From the NCBI GenBank assembly GCA_016710095.1, contig JADJLL010000020.1:1-64000 (forward strand): a DNA stretch of 64,000 nucleotides, written 5' to 3'. The notes below the pieces were generated by a model, which was given only the letters and a program-made list of their open reading frames with translations, had not been told where the DNA came from and made no database searches. This document shows positions 30,401 to 38,320 of this stretch, one piece after another (positions within the stretch are counted from its first letter, which is position 1; each line of letters opens with the position of its first letter). The position numbers and the translations under genes are program-made. This DNA is from Candidatus Eiseniibacteriota bacterium. Lineage in GTDB: Bacteria > Eisenbacteria > RBG-16-71-46.

Positions 30401-30769
30401 CTCGTGGTCGAGGACGACGACATGGTGCGGCCGATCACGGTGGCCATGCTCGAACGGCTCGGCTACCGCACGATGGCGGCCGCCGACGGTGAGGCCGCGC
30501 TCAAGATCGCTCGCTCGCATGCGGGGCCGATCGACCTGTTGCTCTCGGACGTCGTCATGCGCGGCATGAACGGCCCCCAGCTCGCGGAGGCGTTCCGGCT
30601 CGAGCGGCCGGACGTGCCCGTGCTCTTCGTCACGGGGTACACGCACGACTCGGACACGCTCGAGATGCTGACCGCGGGAGGGATGCCGTTCCTGGCCAAG
30701 CCGTTCTCGCTCGACGCCCTGAGCCAGGCCGTGCGCCGGGCGGTGGCGAAACGCATCTCGACCGTGTGA
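27500..30769 (+). CDS. Hybrid sensor histidine kinase (sensor-PAS-GAF-PAS-HisKA-HATPase-receiver)
   Basis: A 1089-residue membrane protein. Two membrane helices (about 18-40 and 268-288) flank a CHASE-like periplasmic sensor. Then come PAS (about 300-410; [20 protein letters not shown]), GAF (about 440-580), PAS (about 590-690), HisKA with the phospho-accepting His of [19 protein letters not shown] (about 726), HATPase ([36 protein letters not shown]) and a receiver with its Asp in [10 protein letters not shown] (about 1017). No DNA-binding protein is adjacent, so its output is unknown. The whole frame is intact. Confidence 0.92.
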   Translation: MGQAAHSPRTAWTREVRGFAFTLLIVLLAAAALFEFVLVPRARRQAKRAVEHEMSLLLDVRRAAIERWIIDGVADTRTVASFPSSRALVQAGVPHDVDPMFQTILDDFAEQHGIEAIGVFDSLDRLKASTTYHVFRDPAWRPLRYRQPGRADQFVTFLTLEGDRREVAIRAPVRGGTGHVATTQDPQRWLATLLASGGLSIPSARISLVERTREGDLPMLGRVWAAAPGEPLVRAEREVPGSNWWLVISVPESHALRATVARMRTWEAGTLMLLAALTALAFAIVWGQRRAIDAAVQRSRARYSLLLEHANDAILFLDDDGNVIRCNQRAEEFYGVEPGGLTGKNMARDLAVAAPTAPGLNQGRRGAPPDGIHEALHRTAGGRSTAVEVSSRRASVGERSVTVSLVRDVQARVDQERRLVRLNRQLRAAAEVGAAAMRELEDEHLVEESVRVAVETGGIEVAAAAVLEPAGGVRWASRAAMPAIEGDLPEFPGEPALQALEQGAPVLTLFDDDGEPGWARPFRSMGLRASFCVPVRVSGQPWGAVLLLSRDPEDFDAESRTLIENLVRDVGFAVESIGERRARRELEATVQALFDSGPVGIAVLDANETLMEANAELLRIIGHPHEAVVARRVRWADFCLCRASEGGPVPCASPVPFETDFRRGDGSTIGVFVGRVRLASDQARSIAVVLDLTAQRETAESLRQTQLQLLQSQKMETIGRLAGGIAHDFNNLLTVIQGYTQIVQSSGSQSEADEAALAQVLRASERAAALTRQMLAFSRQQMLEPRVLDLGQVLTETEKMIRRLIGEDVEIVLRLPGNLGRVKADPVQVEQVLLNLVVNARDAMPSGGHLSLEVANFETSPEFLARHPDVAPGSYVLLSVTDDGEGMDPEVLTRIFEPFFTTKESGKGTGLGLATVYGIVRQSGGAIWVQSARHEGTSFHILLPRVFDEEEATLRTVGRPAGRGETVLVVEDDDMVRPITVAMLERLGYRTMAAADGEAALKIARSHAGPIDLLLSDVVMRGMNGPQLAEAFRLERPDVPVLFVTGYTHDSDTLEMLTAGGMPFLAKPFSLDALSQAVRRAVAKRISTV

Positions 30770-30781
30770 GCCCTCGGCGGC

Positions 30782-30810
30782 TTGCGCGTACGCGCGCCGC
30801 AGGCTACATT
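30782..30810 (+). promoter_or_regulatory. Promoter of tRNA-Pro(GGG)
   Basis: TTGCGC, 17 bases, TACATT. The predicted start is about 24 bases before the tRNA. Confidence 0.6.
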
Positions 30811-30840
30811 CCGGCCCCGCATTTCCCTGTTGTTCCCGGT

Positions 30841-30917
<77 letters not shown>

Positions 30918-30983
30918 TCTTCTCTTTCACATGAAGCCTCGCATGCTCGCCGTTCTCGTGTTCTTCACAGCTCCGAGTCCCGC

Positions 30984-31661
30984 GTGAGCCTGCGCGTCGC
31001 GGCCCTGGTGCCTGCTTATCAGGCCGCCGCCCATCTGGGCGAGGTCCTGCTCTCGCTGCGCGCGCTTCCGGACCCGCCCCACGTGCTCGTGGTGGACGAC
31101 GGTTCGCGCGACGCCACGACCGAGGTCGCCCGGCAGCACGGTGTCGCCGTGCACACCTTCGCGGCCAACCGCGGCAAGGGGCACGCGCTCATCGAGGGCT
31201 TCAAGCAACTGGCCGACTTCGACGCCGTCGTGACGCTCGACGCCGACGGCCAGCATCCGCCGGAGTGCGTGCCGGCATTCATCGCGGCGGCCGAGGCCGG
31301 CGCCGATCTCGTGCTCGGCGCACGCGAGCTGACGCCCGACATGCCGCCGGCGCGCCGTTTCGCGAACGCCTTCAGCAGCGCGTGGTGCTCCGCGATCGCG
31401 GGGCAGCGGATCGCGGACAGCCAGTGCGGCTACCGGCTCTATCGGCGCGAAGTGCTGCGGCGTACGCCGGTGCAGGCGAGCCGCTACGAAGTCGAGACCG
31501 AGATGGTCGTGCGCGCCGCGCGGCTCGGTTTCCGCTTCGCGCACGTCGAGATTCCCACCGTGTACGGTGACGAAACCAGCCACCTTTCGCCGACGCGCGA
31601 CGTTCCGCGCATCGTCGGCATGATGCTCCGTCTCACCTTCGAGCCGCGCCCGCGCGTCTGA
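30984..31661 (+). CDS. Family 2 glycosyltransferase (dolichol-phosphate-mannose-synthase-like)
   Basis: A 225-residue soluble GT-A enzyme. ALVPAYQAAAHLGEVLLSLR begins the fold. HVLVVDDGSRDAT (about 32-44) holds nucleotide-binding aspartates, and LDADGQHPPE (about 84) is the DXD-like metal site. DSQCGYRLYRREVL is typical of the DPM1/ArnC-like branch that makes polyprenyl-phosphate sugars. It could supply donors for the GT-C enzyme at 6723-8000, an inference. The GTG start is the most likely, but no clear ribosome site precedes it. Confidence 0.85.
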   Translation: MSLRVAALVPAYQAAAHLGEVLLSLRALPDPPHVLVVDDGSRDATTEVARQHGVAVHTFAANRGKGHALIEGFKQLADFDAVVTLDADGQHPPECVPAFIAAAEAGADLVLGARELTPDMPPARRFANAFSSAWCSAIAGQRIADSQCGYRLYRREVLRRTPVQASRYEVETEMVVRAARLGFRFAHVEIPTVYGDETSHLSPTRDVPRIVGMMLRLTFEPRPRV

Positions 31662-31669
31662 GGAGTTCC

Positions 31670-32416
31670 ATGCACATCCTGGTCACGAACGACGACGGCA
31701 TCGGCTCGCCCGCGCTGCTCCAGCTCAAGGAGCAGCTTTCGGCGTTCGGGCGCGTCACGATCATCGCGCCGGACCGCAACCAGAGCGCGACGTCCCAGGC
31801 GCTCACGCTGCACCGCCCGCTGCGCATCCACGCGCTGCAGGACGACGTGTACAGCGTCGACGGCACGCCGACCGACTGCGTGCTCGTGGCGTTCCACGGC
31901 AAGCTCGTGGAGCGGCCCGATCTCGTGGTGAGCGGCATCAACCACGGGCCGAACATGGGCGAGGACGTCTTCTACTCGGGCACGGTGGCCGCCGCGATCG
32001 AGGGCACGCTGCAGGGTGTCCCCGCGCTCGCCGCGTCCCTCGTGACGCGCCAGTCCACGGACTTCCACGAGCCGGCCGTGATGGTGGCGCGGCTGCTGAA
32101 GCAGGCGCTCTCGCACGGGCTGCCCGCGCGCATGCTGCTCAACGTGAACTTCCCGTTCCGGCCGATGAAGGAACTCGCCGGCGTGCAGTTCACGCGGCTC
32201 GGCACCCGCGTCTACGAGGACACGCTCGTGCGCAAGGTGGATCCGCGCGGCAAGGAGTACTACTGGATCGGCGGGGAAGACCCGGTCTGGCGTCCCGAGC
32301 CCGGCACGGACTACCACGCGGTGCACGCGGGATTCGTCTCGGTGACGCCGATGCAGCTCGATCTCACGGATCACGCGGCCATCGGCGCCATGGAAGGTTG
32401 GTCGCTCGGACTCTAG
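31670..32416 (+). CDS. surE: 5'/3'-nucleotidase SurE
   Basis: A 248-residue protein. ILVTNDDGIGSPALLQL at the start carries the metal-binding DD pair; APDRNQSATSQALT, VDGTPTDCVLVA and SGINHGPNMGEDVFYSGTVA are family signatures. GGAG precedes the ATG by four bases. It removes phosphate from nucleotides, in a stress-survival context in other bacteria. It follows the glycosyltransferase by eight bases. Confidence 0.95.
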   Translation: MHILVTNDDGIGSPALLQLKEQLSAFGRVTIIAPDRNQSATSQALTLHRPLRIHALQDDVYSVDGTPTDCVLVAFHGKLVERPDLVVSGINHGPNMGEDVFYSGTVAAAIEGTLQGVPALAASLVTRQSTDFHEPAVMVARLLKQALSHGLPARMLLNVNFPFRPMKELAGVQFTRLGTRVYEDTLVRKVDPRGKEYYWIGGEDPVWRPEPGTDYHAVHAGFVSVTPMQLDLTDHAAIGAMEGWSLGL

Positions 32417-32428
32417 GGCGGCCCTCGC

Positions 32429-32458
32429 TTGGCAGCGCTTCGGTACGTGTGCTAGTTT
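32429..32458 (+). promoter_or_regulatory. Candidate promoter upstream of tRNA-Pro(CGG)
   Basis: TTGGCA, 18 bases, TAGTTT, right after surE. It would give a transcript of about 140 bases before the tRNA. That stretch contains a bulged hairpin at 32547-32575. Confidence 0.45.
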
Positions 32459-32607
32459 CCCCGCCGCTGCAACGGTCCTGTCTGCCCGGATCCCGCATTC
32501 GCCCAGCTCGCGATGAGGGTTCCCGCCGGGCACCAAAGGAAGCATCGGGCCGGTCGCCCAAACGACGATCGGCCCACCGTTCGGCACCACATTTGGCTCT
32601 TCAAAGT

Positions 32608-32684
<77 letters not shown>

Positions 32685-32689
32685 TCTTT

Positions 32690-32725
32690 CGAGCGGACTC
32701 GTCCCCACGGACGGGTCCGCTCGTT
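32690..32725 (+). terminator. Terminator-like hairpin after tRNA-Pro(CGG)
   Basis: A 15-bp stem (one G-T pair) with loop CCAC starts five bases after the tRNA. The following T-rich stretch is weak (TTCGT). Confidence 0.55.
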
Positions 32726-32778
32726 CGTCCGAGCAGCCTCGCTTGCCTCTCGCCCCGCGCAAAGGCCATTCTGTCGCC

Positions 32779-33051
32779 ATGCATCAGCTTCATCTGCTCG
32801 TCGAGGGGCGTGTGCAGGGCGTCGGCTTTCGCCGCTTCGTCGCTCGACTGGCTTCGGAGCACGGCGTGAACGGCACGGTGCGCAATCTCGCGGACGGAAC
32901 GGTCGAGGTGAACGCCGAGGCGGAACGCTCCGCGCTCGAGGGGTTTCGGGCGGACGTGCTCGCGGGTAACCTGAGCGCACGCGTCGAACTCGTCCAGGAA
33001 CGTTGGAGCGAAGGCACGGCGCGGCACCACGACTTCAGGATCACGGCGTGA
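32779..33051 (+). CDS. acyP: Acylphosphatase
   Basis: A 90-residue protein of normal family length. The signature GRVQGVGFRRFVARLA holds the catalytic Arg18, and GVNGTVRNLADGTVEV holds Asn36. It hydrolyses acyl-phosphates such as acetyl- or 1,3-bisphosphoglycerate. Acyl-phosphate is also the substrate of PlsY in this window. Its stop overlaps an in-frame GTG of the sigma-factor gene. Confidence 0.93.
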   Translation: MHQLHLLVEGRVQGVGFRRFVARLASEHGVNGTVRNLADGTVEVNAEAERSALEGFRADVLAGNLSARVELVQERWSEGTARHHDFRITA

Positions 33052-33059
33052 AGGAGACC

Positions 33060-34148
33060 ATGGAAGGACCGGTGCTGGTGCCATTCCGGACGCGCCTCGC
33101 GGCCGCCCGGCAGGAAGCCCTCGCGGGCGGTGAGCTGTCGAGCAAGGAGTACGAATCACTCCTGCTGGACGACGGCTTCGACGCCGCCACGTTCGAGCGC
33201 TTCCGCATGGCCCTTCTCGCCGACGGCGTCCGCCTTCCCGACACGGGCGACGACGAGTCGGCCCCGCGCCGCATCGAGCGCCGCACGCAGGCGGGCGAGG
33301 CCGAGCGCGACCTGCTCGACATCTACCTCGACCAGATCGGGCGCGTGAAGCTGATCGCGCACGAGGAGACGCTCGCGCTGTCCGTGAAGGCGCGCGGCGG
33401 CGACGAAACGGCGCGCAAGAAGCTGATCCTCGCGAATCTCCGGCTCGTGGTGCATCTCGCGCGGCAGTACCGCAACCGCGGGCTCGCGTTCCTCGACCTG
33501 ATCGAGGAAGGGAACATCGGGCTCATCCACGCGGTGGACGGCTTCGAGGCCGACCGCGGCCTGCACTTCTCGACGTACGCCTCGATCTGGATCCGCCAGT
33601 CCATCCTGCGCGGTCTCGCCGAGCAGTCGCGCTCCGTGCGCATCCCGGTGCAGATGTTCCGCCAGATGAACCGCTTCGTGAGCGTGCAGCGCCAGCTCAC
33701 CGGCCGCTTCGGCCGCGAGCCTTCGATCGAGGAAGTCGCGCGCGAGCTCGACGTCACGCTGCCGCGGGCCGAACGCCTGCGCGCGCTCGTCGTCGGCATG
33801 CAGTCGCTCGACACGAACGAAGGCGTCGACGCGTTCGAGGAACTCACCGCCGAGCAGCTCGGCCAGGCGCCCGCGTCCGTCGAGCGGCTCGTCGAACTGC
33901 AGCTCGAGCACGAGAAGATCGACGGCCTGCTGCGCTCGCTGGGACAGCGCGAGGAGCAGGTCATCCGCATCCGCTACGGTTTCTACGATGGCGACGCCCG
34001 TTCGCTGCAGGAGACGGGCGATCACTTCGGCATCTCGCGCGAGCGCGTCCGGCAGATCGAGGCGCGCGCCCTCGAGAAGCTGCGGGAGGCCATCACCCTC
34101 GCCGACGGCCCGATCACCGCCGGCGCCACCGGTACCGCCGTTCTCTAG
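33060..34148 (+). CDS. Sigma-70 family RNA polymerase sigma factor (group 1/2 type)
   Basis: A 362-residue protein; ATG 33060 with AAGGAG just upstream (GTG 33048 also possible). The N-terminus lacks the long acidic region 1.1 of primary sigma factors. Region 1.2 (DLLDIYLDQIGRVKLI), region 2 (NLRLVVHLARQYRNRGLAFL; STYASIWIRQSILRGLAEQS), region 3 and region 4 (LGQREEQVIRIRYGF; FGISRERVRQIEARALEKLR) are all present. This fits an RpoS/RpoH-like alternative or a second RpoD. It lies between acyP and apt in one unit. Confidence 0.9.
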   Translation: MEGPVLVPFRTRLAAARQEALAGGELSSKEYESLLLDDGFDAATFERFRMALLADGVRLPDTGDDESAPRRIERRTQAGEAERDLLDIYLDQIGRVKLIAHEETLALSVKARGGDETARKKLILANLRLVVHLARQYRNRGLAFLDLIEEGNIGLIHAVDGFEADRGLHFSTYASIWIRQSILRGLAEQSRSVRIPVQMFRQMNRFVSVQRQLTGRFGREPSIEEVARELDVTLPRAERLRALVVGMQSLDTNEGVDAFEELTAEQLGQAPASVERLVELQLEHEKIDGLLRSLGQREEQVIRIRYGFYDGDARSLQETGDHFGISRERVRQIEARALEKLREAITLADGPITAGATGTAVL

Positions 34149-34157
34149 GAGCCCGAC

Positions 34158-34676
34158 ATGGATCTTCGCTCGTACATCCGCGACGTTCCCGATTTCCCGC
34201 GCAAGGGCATCCTCTTCAAGGACATCACGCCGCTCATCGGCGATCCGGCCGCGTTCGCCGCGTCGGCGAAGCAGCTCGCGTCGCGTGTGAACAAGCCGGA
34301 CGCCGTGGTCGCGATCGAGTCGCGCGGGTTCATCTTCGGCGCGCCGCTCGCGCAGCTGTGGAACGTGCCGTTCGTTCCCGCGCGCAAGTTCGGCAAGCTG
34401 CCGGGCAAGACCGTGCGCCAGGTCTACTCGCTCGAGTACGGCGAGGACACGCTCGAGCTGCACGCCGACGCGCTGAAGCGCGGCTGGGAAGTGGTCGTCG
34501 TGGACGACCTGCTCGCCACCGGCGGAACCGCGGCCGCGACGATCGCACTCGTGGAGCAGCTCGGCGCGCGTGTCGCGGCGGCGTTGTTCGCGGTCGAACT
34601 CACGGGCCTCGGCGGACGCGAGAAGCTGGCTCCCGCGCGCGTCGAGGCGCTCATGAAGTTCGAGGTGAAGGAGTAG
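34158..34676 (+). CDS. apt: Adenine phosphoribosyltransferase
   Basis: A 172-residue protein. The N-terminus IRDVPDFPRKGILFKDITPL is typical, and the PRPP-binding motif VVVVDDLLATGGTAAA lies at about 114-129. It salvages adenine to AMP. It starts nine bases after the sigma-factor gene. Confidence 0.95.
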   Translation: MDLRSYIRDVPDFPRKGILFKDITPLIGDPAAFAASAKQLASRVNKPDAVVAIESRGFIFGAPLAQLWNVPFVPARKFGKLPGKTVRQVYSLEYGEDTLELHADALKRGWEVVVVDDLLATGGTAAATIALVEQLGARVAAALFAVELTGLGGREKLAPARVEALMKFEVKE

Positions 34677-34683
34677 CCGTTCG

Positions 34684-36017
34684 CTAGGGCGTCGGCGTGA
34701 GCTTCGCGAGCCGCTTGCGGAGCGCGTCGATCGAACGCGTGGGACGCTGCGACTCCGGAATGCCCTCACCGAACGCGATCGCCTCTTCGAGCGTGCGCTT
34801 CTCGTTCGCGAGGTCGTGCTTGCCGGCGTAGATGTCGGCGCGCGTCGTGTAGAGCAGCATCTTGCGCGGGCCGTACGCGATCTTCGACATCGCGAGGTCG
34901 GACTGCGCGAGCGCGTCGTCCCAGCGCCGCATCGCCTTGTACGCCGTCGCGAGCCGCTGGAACGGGTTGTAGTCGACGGGGAAGTCGCGCTGCGTCGCGA
35001 GCAGCATGTCGACCGCGCGCTCGGCTGGTTCAGCTCGAGGTACACCGTGAGGCGGTGCGCGTCGAACACGGCGCGCTGGTCGGGCGTCTTCGCCTTGGCC
35101 GCTTCGCCCTCGAGGAACGTCGCCCAGTCGCGCGCGGCCGTGACGGCACCCACCGAATCGTTGGCGTCCTGGCGCGTCGTGAGTATCTCGATCCACGCTC
35201 CGGAACGATCGTCCGCAGCGGTCGCGTACGAGAAGTCGCCGACCAGTTCGCGCGTCGTCTTTTCGAACGCGGCCACGAGGGCCGCACGATTCGGATCGGA
35301 AGCGGGCAGTTCACGCGCGCACGCCAGCGCGCTCGCGGCGACGTTGAGCCCGGAGGGCGAGCGGCCGAGGCGCGGGAGCGCCTGCTGCGCCTGCGCGACG
35401 CCGTCGGCCCAACGCTCCGTGGTCGAGAGCGCGTACATGCGCGACTCGACGACACGCGAGTAGCCGTTCCAGTCCGCGGGAGCCGCGGCGACCACCTCGG
35501 CGAACGCAACGGCGGCGGGGCCGTAGGCGCGCGCGCCGTAGAGGCTGTCCGCGCGCGCGATCGCCGACACCAGCGCGCGCGGGGCGCTTCCGCCGGTCGA
35601 AGCGTCGTCGAGCAGCGCGTGCAACTGCGCGATCGTCATGCCGCCGACCCAGCGCACGGTGATGCGCTCTTCCGTGGGATCGATGACGTAGAAGGAGGGC
35701 AGCGCATTCGTCGGGTGCTTCGCCCGGAACGCCGCGTTCACCGGCTTCTCGGAGTCCACGCTCAGGAACACGAACTGCTTGTCGTGCCGCGCGAGCGACG
35801 AATCGTTGAGCACGTACGCCCACATCGAGCGGCACGTGTGGCACCAGGGCGCCCACACGTCCACGAAGACGGGGACGTGGCGCTGACGCGCGGTCGCGAC
35901 GGCCTTCGCATAGTCGTCGTGGAGCCAGCCGACGGGAGCCTTCGGGGCGGGGGCGGCGGACGTGAGCAACATCGCGGCGAGCGCGAGGGCGGGCAAAACG
36001 CGGTGGATGGGTGTCAT
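34684..36017 (-). CDS. Secreted thioredoxin-fold protein with TPR-like C-terminus (one frameshift)
   Basis: About 444 residues. A signal peptide (LALAAMLLTSAAPAP) precedes a thioredoxin domain with the CxxC site FVDVWAPWCHTCRSMW (about 59-62), followed by FVFLSVDSEK and NALPSFYVID. The helical C-terminal half reads like TPR/Sel1 repeats (AYKAMRRWDDALAQSDLAM). The frame changes near 35025, where the sense resumes as ERAVDMLLATQRDF, so an indel is likely. TAGTTT ends seven bases before the ATG, so the transcript may be leaderless. A DsbD-gamma/thiol-disulfide role in the periplasm is inferred. Confidence 0.75.
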
Positions 36018-36024
36018 GGCGCGA

Positions 36025-36053
36025 AAACTATCAGACCCCGCGGGGCGGCCGGA
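36025..36053 (-). promoter_or_regulatory. Candidate near-leaderless promoter of the thioredoxin-TPR gene
   Basis: A TAGTTT -10 element lies seven bases before the ATG at 36017. The -35 region (TCCGGC at 17 bases) is poor. Support comes mainly from the same arrangement at other genes in the window. Confidence 0.35.
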
Positions 36054-36134
36054 AGGGAGCGCGGCCTCCCTCCGACGAAGCCGCCATTTCGCCTCTCCAG
36101 CGCGGGGGTGCCCCGGCCGAAACTCAAGGCATCG

Positions 36135-36162
36135 GGCCGAGCGCCCGCAGGCCGAGCGCCCG
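36135..36162 (+). repeat. Perfect 13-bp direct repeat upstream of the PilZ gene
   Basis: GGCCGAGCGCCCG occurs at 36135-36147 and 36150-36162. An inverted pair, ATCGGGC (36131-36137) and GCCCGAT (36158-36164), encloses the repeats. It could be an operator or a leader structure; no known riboswitch matches. Confidence 0.45.
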
Positions 36163-36192
36163 ATCGGACGCAGTCGGAGGGGAGGCTGTGCG

Positions 36193-36574
36193 ATGAACGA
36201 TTACCAGTTCAACCGAGAGTTCACCCGAGTGCCGATTCACATCTGGGGCACGTTCCACGACGAGAACGGTGAGCTCCTGACCGCCGAGATCAACAACCTG
36301 AGCATGCGGGGCTGTCACGCCTCCACGTTCGAGGCGCTGCCCGAGGGCGGGCGTCACCACCTCACGCTCTTCACCGAGGACGAGGACAGCGCGCTTCCAC
36401 TAAGGTCGAGGCCCGGATCGTCAGTTCGACCAGGACGGCATGGGCATCGAGTTCCTCGAACTGCCGCTCGAAAGCTACGAGCACCTGCGCAACATGGTGC
36501 TGCTGAACTCCCACGATCCCGACCAGGTCGAGCGTGAGTTCCGCGAGCACATCGGGATCCGCAAGGTGAGCTGA
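36193..36574 (+). CDS. PilZ-domain protein, probable c-di-GMP effector (two frameshifts)
   Basis: About 127 residues when bridged. The PilZ motif RxxxR is REFTR near the start (about residues 7-12). The second motif lies in INNLSMRGCH, an N-x-S-x-x-G variant of DxSxxG. The frame changes near 36400 (sense resumes as TKVEARIV) and near 36425 (resumes as FDQDGMGIEFLELPLESYEH). It then runs to a TGA at 36574. As written the first frame would end in an arginine-rich, non-homologous tail, so I regard it as disturbed by two indels. PilZ proteins often act on motility or pili; a type IV pilin is encoded at 58580. Confidence 0.7.
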
Positions 36575-36600
36575 CCGCACACGCCCACCTGCGAAGCCGA

Positions 36601-36628
36601 AGCTCGCGCCCCCACGGCGCGGGCTTTT
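36601..36628 (+). terminator. Intrinsic terminator after the PilZ gene
   Basis: AGCTCGCGCC pairs with GGCGCGGGCT (10 bp, one G-T pair), loop CCCAC, followed by TTTT. Confidence 0.75.
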
Positions 36629-36737
36629 CGCTATCCCTGCCGGAGCGGGGCATTTCCCCGTAGCGCCCGGCGGTCCCGGAGGCGCACTGTCGCCACAGCG
36701 ACAGGCCGCCGCGCAGTTCGACGAGGAGGGGAGAGCC

Positions 36738-37178
36738 ATGCACCGGATCTCGGACGTACTCGACCGCAAGGGCCGGCACGTGTACCGCGTCGACTCGGAA
36801 GACAGCGTGCTCACCGCCGTCGAGCAGATGGCGCGACACCAGACGGGCTCGCTCGTGGTGCAGGAGGGCGCCGAGATCGTCGGCATCTTCACCGAACGCG
36901 ATCTCGCCATGCGCGTCGTGCTGCCGCAGCGCGACACACGCGCCACGCTCGTCGGTGAAGTCATGACGCCGCAGGTCTTCTGCGTTCAGCCCGAGATGCG
37001 CCTCTCGGACGCGATGGCGCTCATGACGCAGCAGCGCGTGCGGCACCTGCCGGTCGTGGAAGCCGGCGCGGTGTGCGGCGTCGTTTCGATCGGCGACCTG
37101 GTGAAGTGCGTGGCGAGCGACCAGGAGATGGAGCTGCGCTACCTCGCCGCGTACATCCGCGGGGAGTACGCGGTCTGA
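36738..37178 (+). CDS. Tandem CBS-domain protein
   Basis: A 146-residue stand-alone pair of CBS domains (about 8-62 and 76-132). Landmarks are GSLVVQEGAEIVGIFTERDL and RHLPVVEAGAVCGVVSIGDL, the usual adenosine-ligand-binding folds. GAGGAGGGGAG lies just upstream of the ATG. CBS pairs sense AMP/ATP or S-adenosyl ligands; no partner enzyme is visible nearby. Confidence 0.88.
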   Translation: MHRISDVLDRKGRHVYRVDSEDSVLTAVEQMARHQTGSLVVQEGAEIVGIFTERDLAMRVVLPQRDTRATLVGEVMTPQVFCVQPEMRLSDAMALMTQQRVRHLPVVEAGAVCGVVSIGDLVKCVASDQEMELRYLAAYIRGEYAV

Positions 37179-37197
37179 CGGCCTGACGGCAGCGCGC

Positions 37198-37671
37198 TCA
37201 AGCGTGGCCGGTGTGACCGAACCCGCCGGCCCCGCGCTTCGTCTCGCCGAGCTCCTGCACTTCGAACCAGAGCGCTCGCGGCACACGCGCGAGCACCATC
37301 TGCGCGATCCGCATGCCCGGCTCGACGAGGAACGGCTCCGGCCCGTGGTTGATGAGCGCCACGACGATCTCGCCGCGGTAGTCGCTGTCGATCGTCGCGG
37401 GGCTGTTCGGGAGCGTCACGCCGTGACGCGTGCCGAGCCCGGAGCGCGGGCGGATCTGCATCTCGAAGCCGGCGGGCAGCTCGATCGCGAATCCGGTGGG
37501 GATGCGCGCGATCGCGCCCGACGCGATCGTGACGGGCGCGGCGATGGCCGCGCGCACGTCCATGCCGGCCGCGCCCTCGGTTTCGTAGGACGGAAGCGGC
37601 AGGCCTTCGGCGTGATCGAACCGGCGGATGCGGACGCGAACGTCTTCGGAGCCGGCACTCGGATTCTGCAT
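37198..37671 (-). CDS. dut: dUTP diphosphatase
   Basis: A 157-residue protein. ATG 37671 with GAGGAGG about nine bases upstream. The five family motifs are present in order: [32 protein letters not shown] and the C-terminal P-loop-like [10 protein letters not shown]. It hydrolyses dUTP to dUMP and keeps uracil out of DNA. It is convergent with the CBS gene. Confidence 0.94.
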   Translation of the reverse strand: MQNPSAGSEDVRVRIRRFDHAEGLPLPSYETEGAAGMDVRAAIAAPVTIASGAIARIPTGFAIELPAGFEMQIRPRSGLGTRHGVTLPNSPATIDSDYRGEIVVALINHGPEPFLVEPGMRIAQMVLARVPRALWFEVQELGETKRGAGGFGHTGHA

Positions 37672-37733
37672 GCGGGTGATCCTCCTCGAGAGTGCGCGCA
37701 GGCTAGCAGCGCCGCGCGTCAGGACGAAGCCTC

Positions 37734-37762
37734 TTGCGCGCGGACGCCGCCGGGACCAATCT
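37734..37762 (+). promoter_or_regulatory. Candidate promoter of the VOC protein operon
   Basis: TTGCGC, 17 bases, CAATCT, ending 31 bases before the GTG start at 37793. Confidence 0.35.
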
Positions 37763-37792
37763 GCGCGCTCACCTTTTCGCTCCGGAGGCACC

Positions 37793-38320
37793 GTGTCCCA
37801 GCCGCCCGCGGCCGTTCCCGTTCATCCGGGCACGCGCATCGGCCACGTTCACCTGAAGGTCGCCGACATCGAGCGGTCGCTCGCGTTCTACTGCGGCGTG
37901 CTCGGCTTCACGCTCATGCAGCGCTACGGCCCGGGCGCGGCGTTCGTGTCGGCCGGCGGTTATCACCATCACATCGGGCTCAACACGTGGGAGAGCCGCG
38001 GCGGTCCGCCGCCGCCTCCGGGGAGCACCGGGCTCTATCACGTCGCGATCCTCTATCCGACGCGCGCCGCGCTCGCGGACGCGCTGCGCCGGCTGATCGC
38101 GGCGCGCATCCCGCTGCAGGGCGCCAGCGACCACGGCGTGAGCGAGGCGCTCTACCTCGAGGATCCGGACGGCAACGGCATCGAACTCTACCGCGACCGG
38201 CCCGAGGCCGACTGGCCGCGTGAGCCGAACGGCGGCCTCTCCATGGTGACGGCGGCGCTCGACCTCGAAGGACTGCTCGCCGAGCCGGAAGAAGGCGCGG
38301 CCGGGGGCGCGGCGCGTTGA
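37793..38320 (+). CDS. VOC-superfamily (glyoxalase / catechol-dioxygenase-like) metalloprotein
   Basis: A 175-residue protein. GTG start with GGAGG five bases upstream. Two VOC half-domains are visible: [28 protein letters not shown] and [18 protein letters not shown], ending with [17 protein letters not shown]. His and Glu residues fit a divalent metal site. It resembles CatE-like extradiol dioxygenases; substrate unknown. The stop overlaps the TTG start of the next gene. Confidence 0.82.
   Translation: MSQPPAAVPVHPGTRIGHVHLKVADIERSLAFYCGVLGFTLMQRYGPGAAFVSAGGYHHHIGLNTWESRGGPPPPPGSTGLYHVAILYPTRAALADALRRLIAARIPLQGASDHGVSEALYLEDPDGNGIELYRDRPEADWPREPNGGLSMVTAALDLEGLLAEPEEGAAGGAAR

Noticed and set aside
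30931..30987. Short frame MKPRMLAVLVFF... after tRNA-Pro(GGG)
   Set aside because: Only 18 codons with no ribosome site; it overlaps the glycosyltransferase start by four bases and could at most be a leader peptide.
36060..36192. Possible c-di-GMP riboswitch before the PilZ gene
   Set aside because: I looked for the conserved GEMM core (GCAAACC ... GACGCAAAGCC) and did not find it; only short repeats are present.
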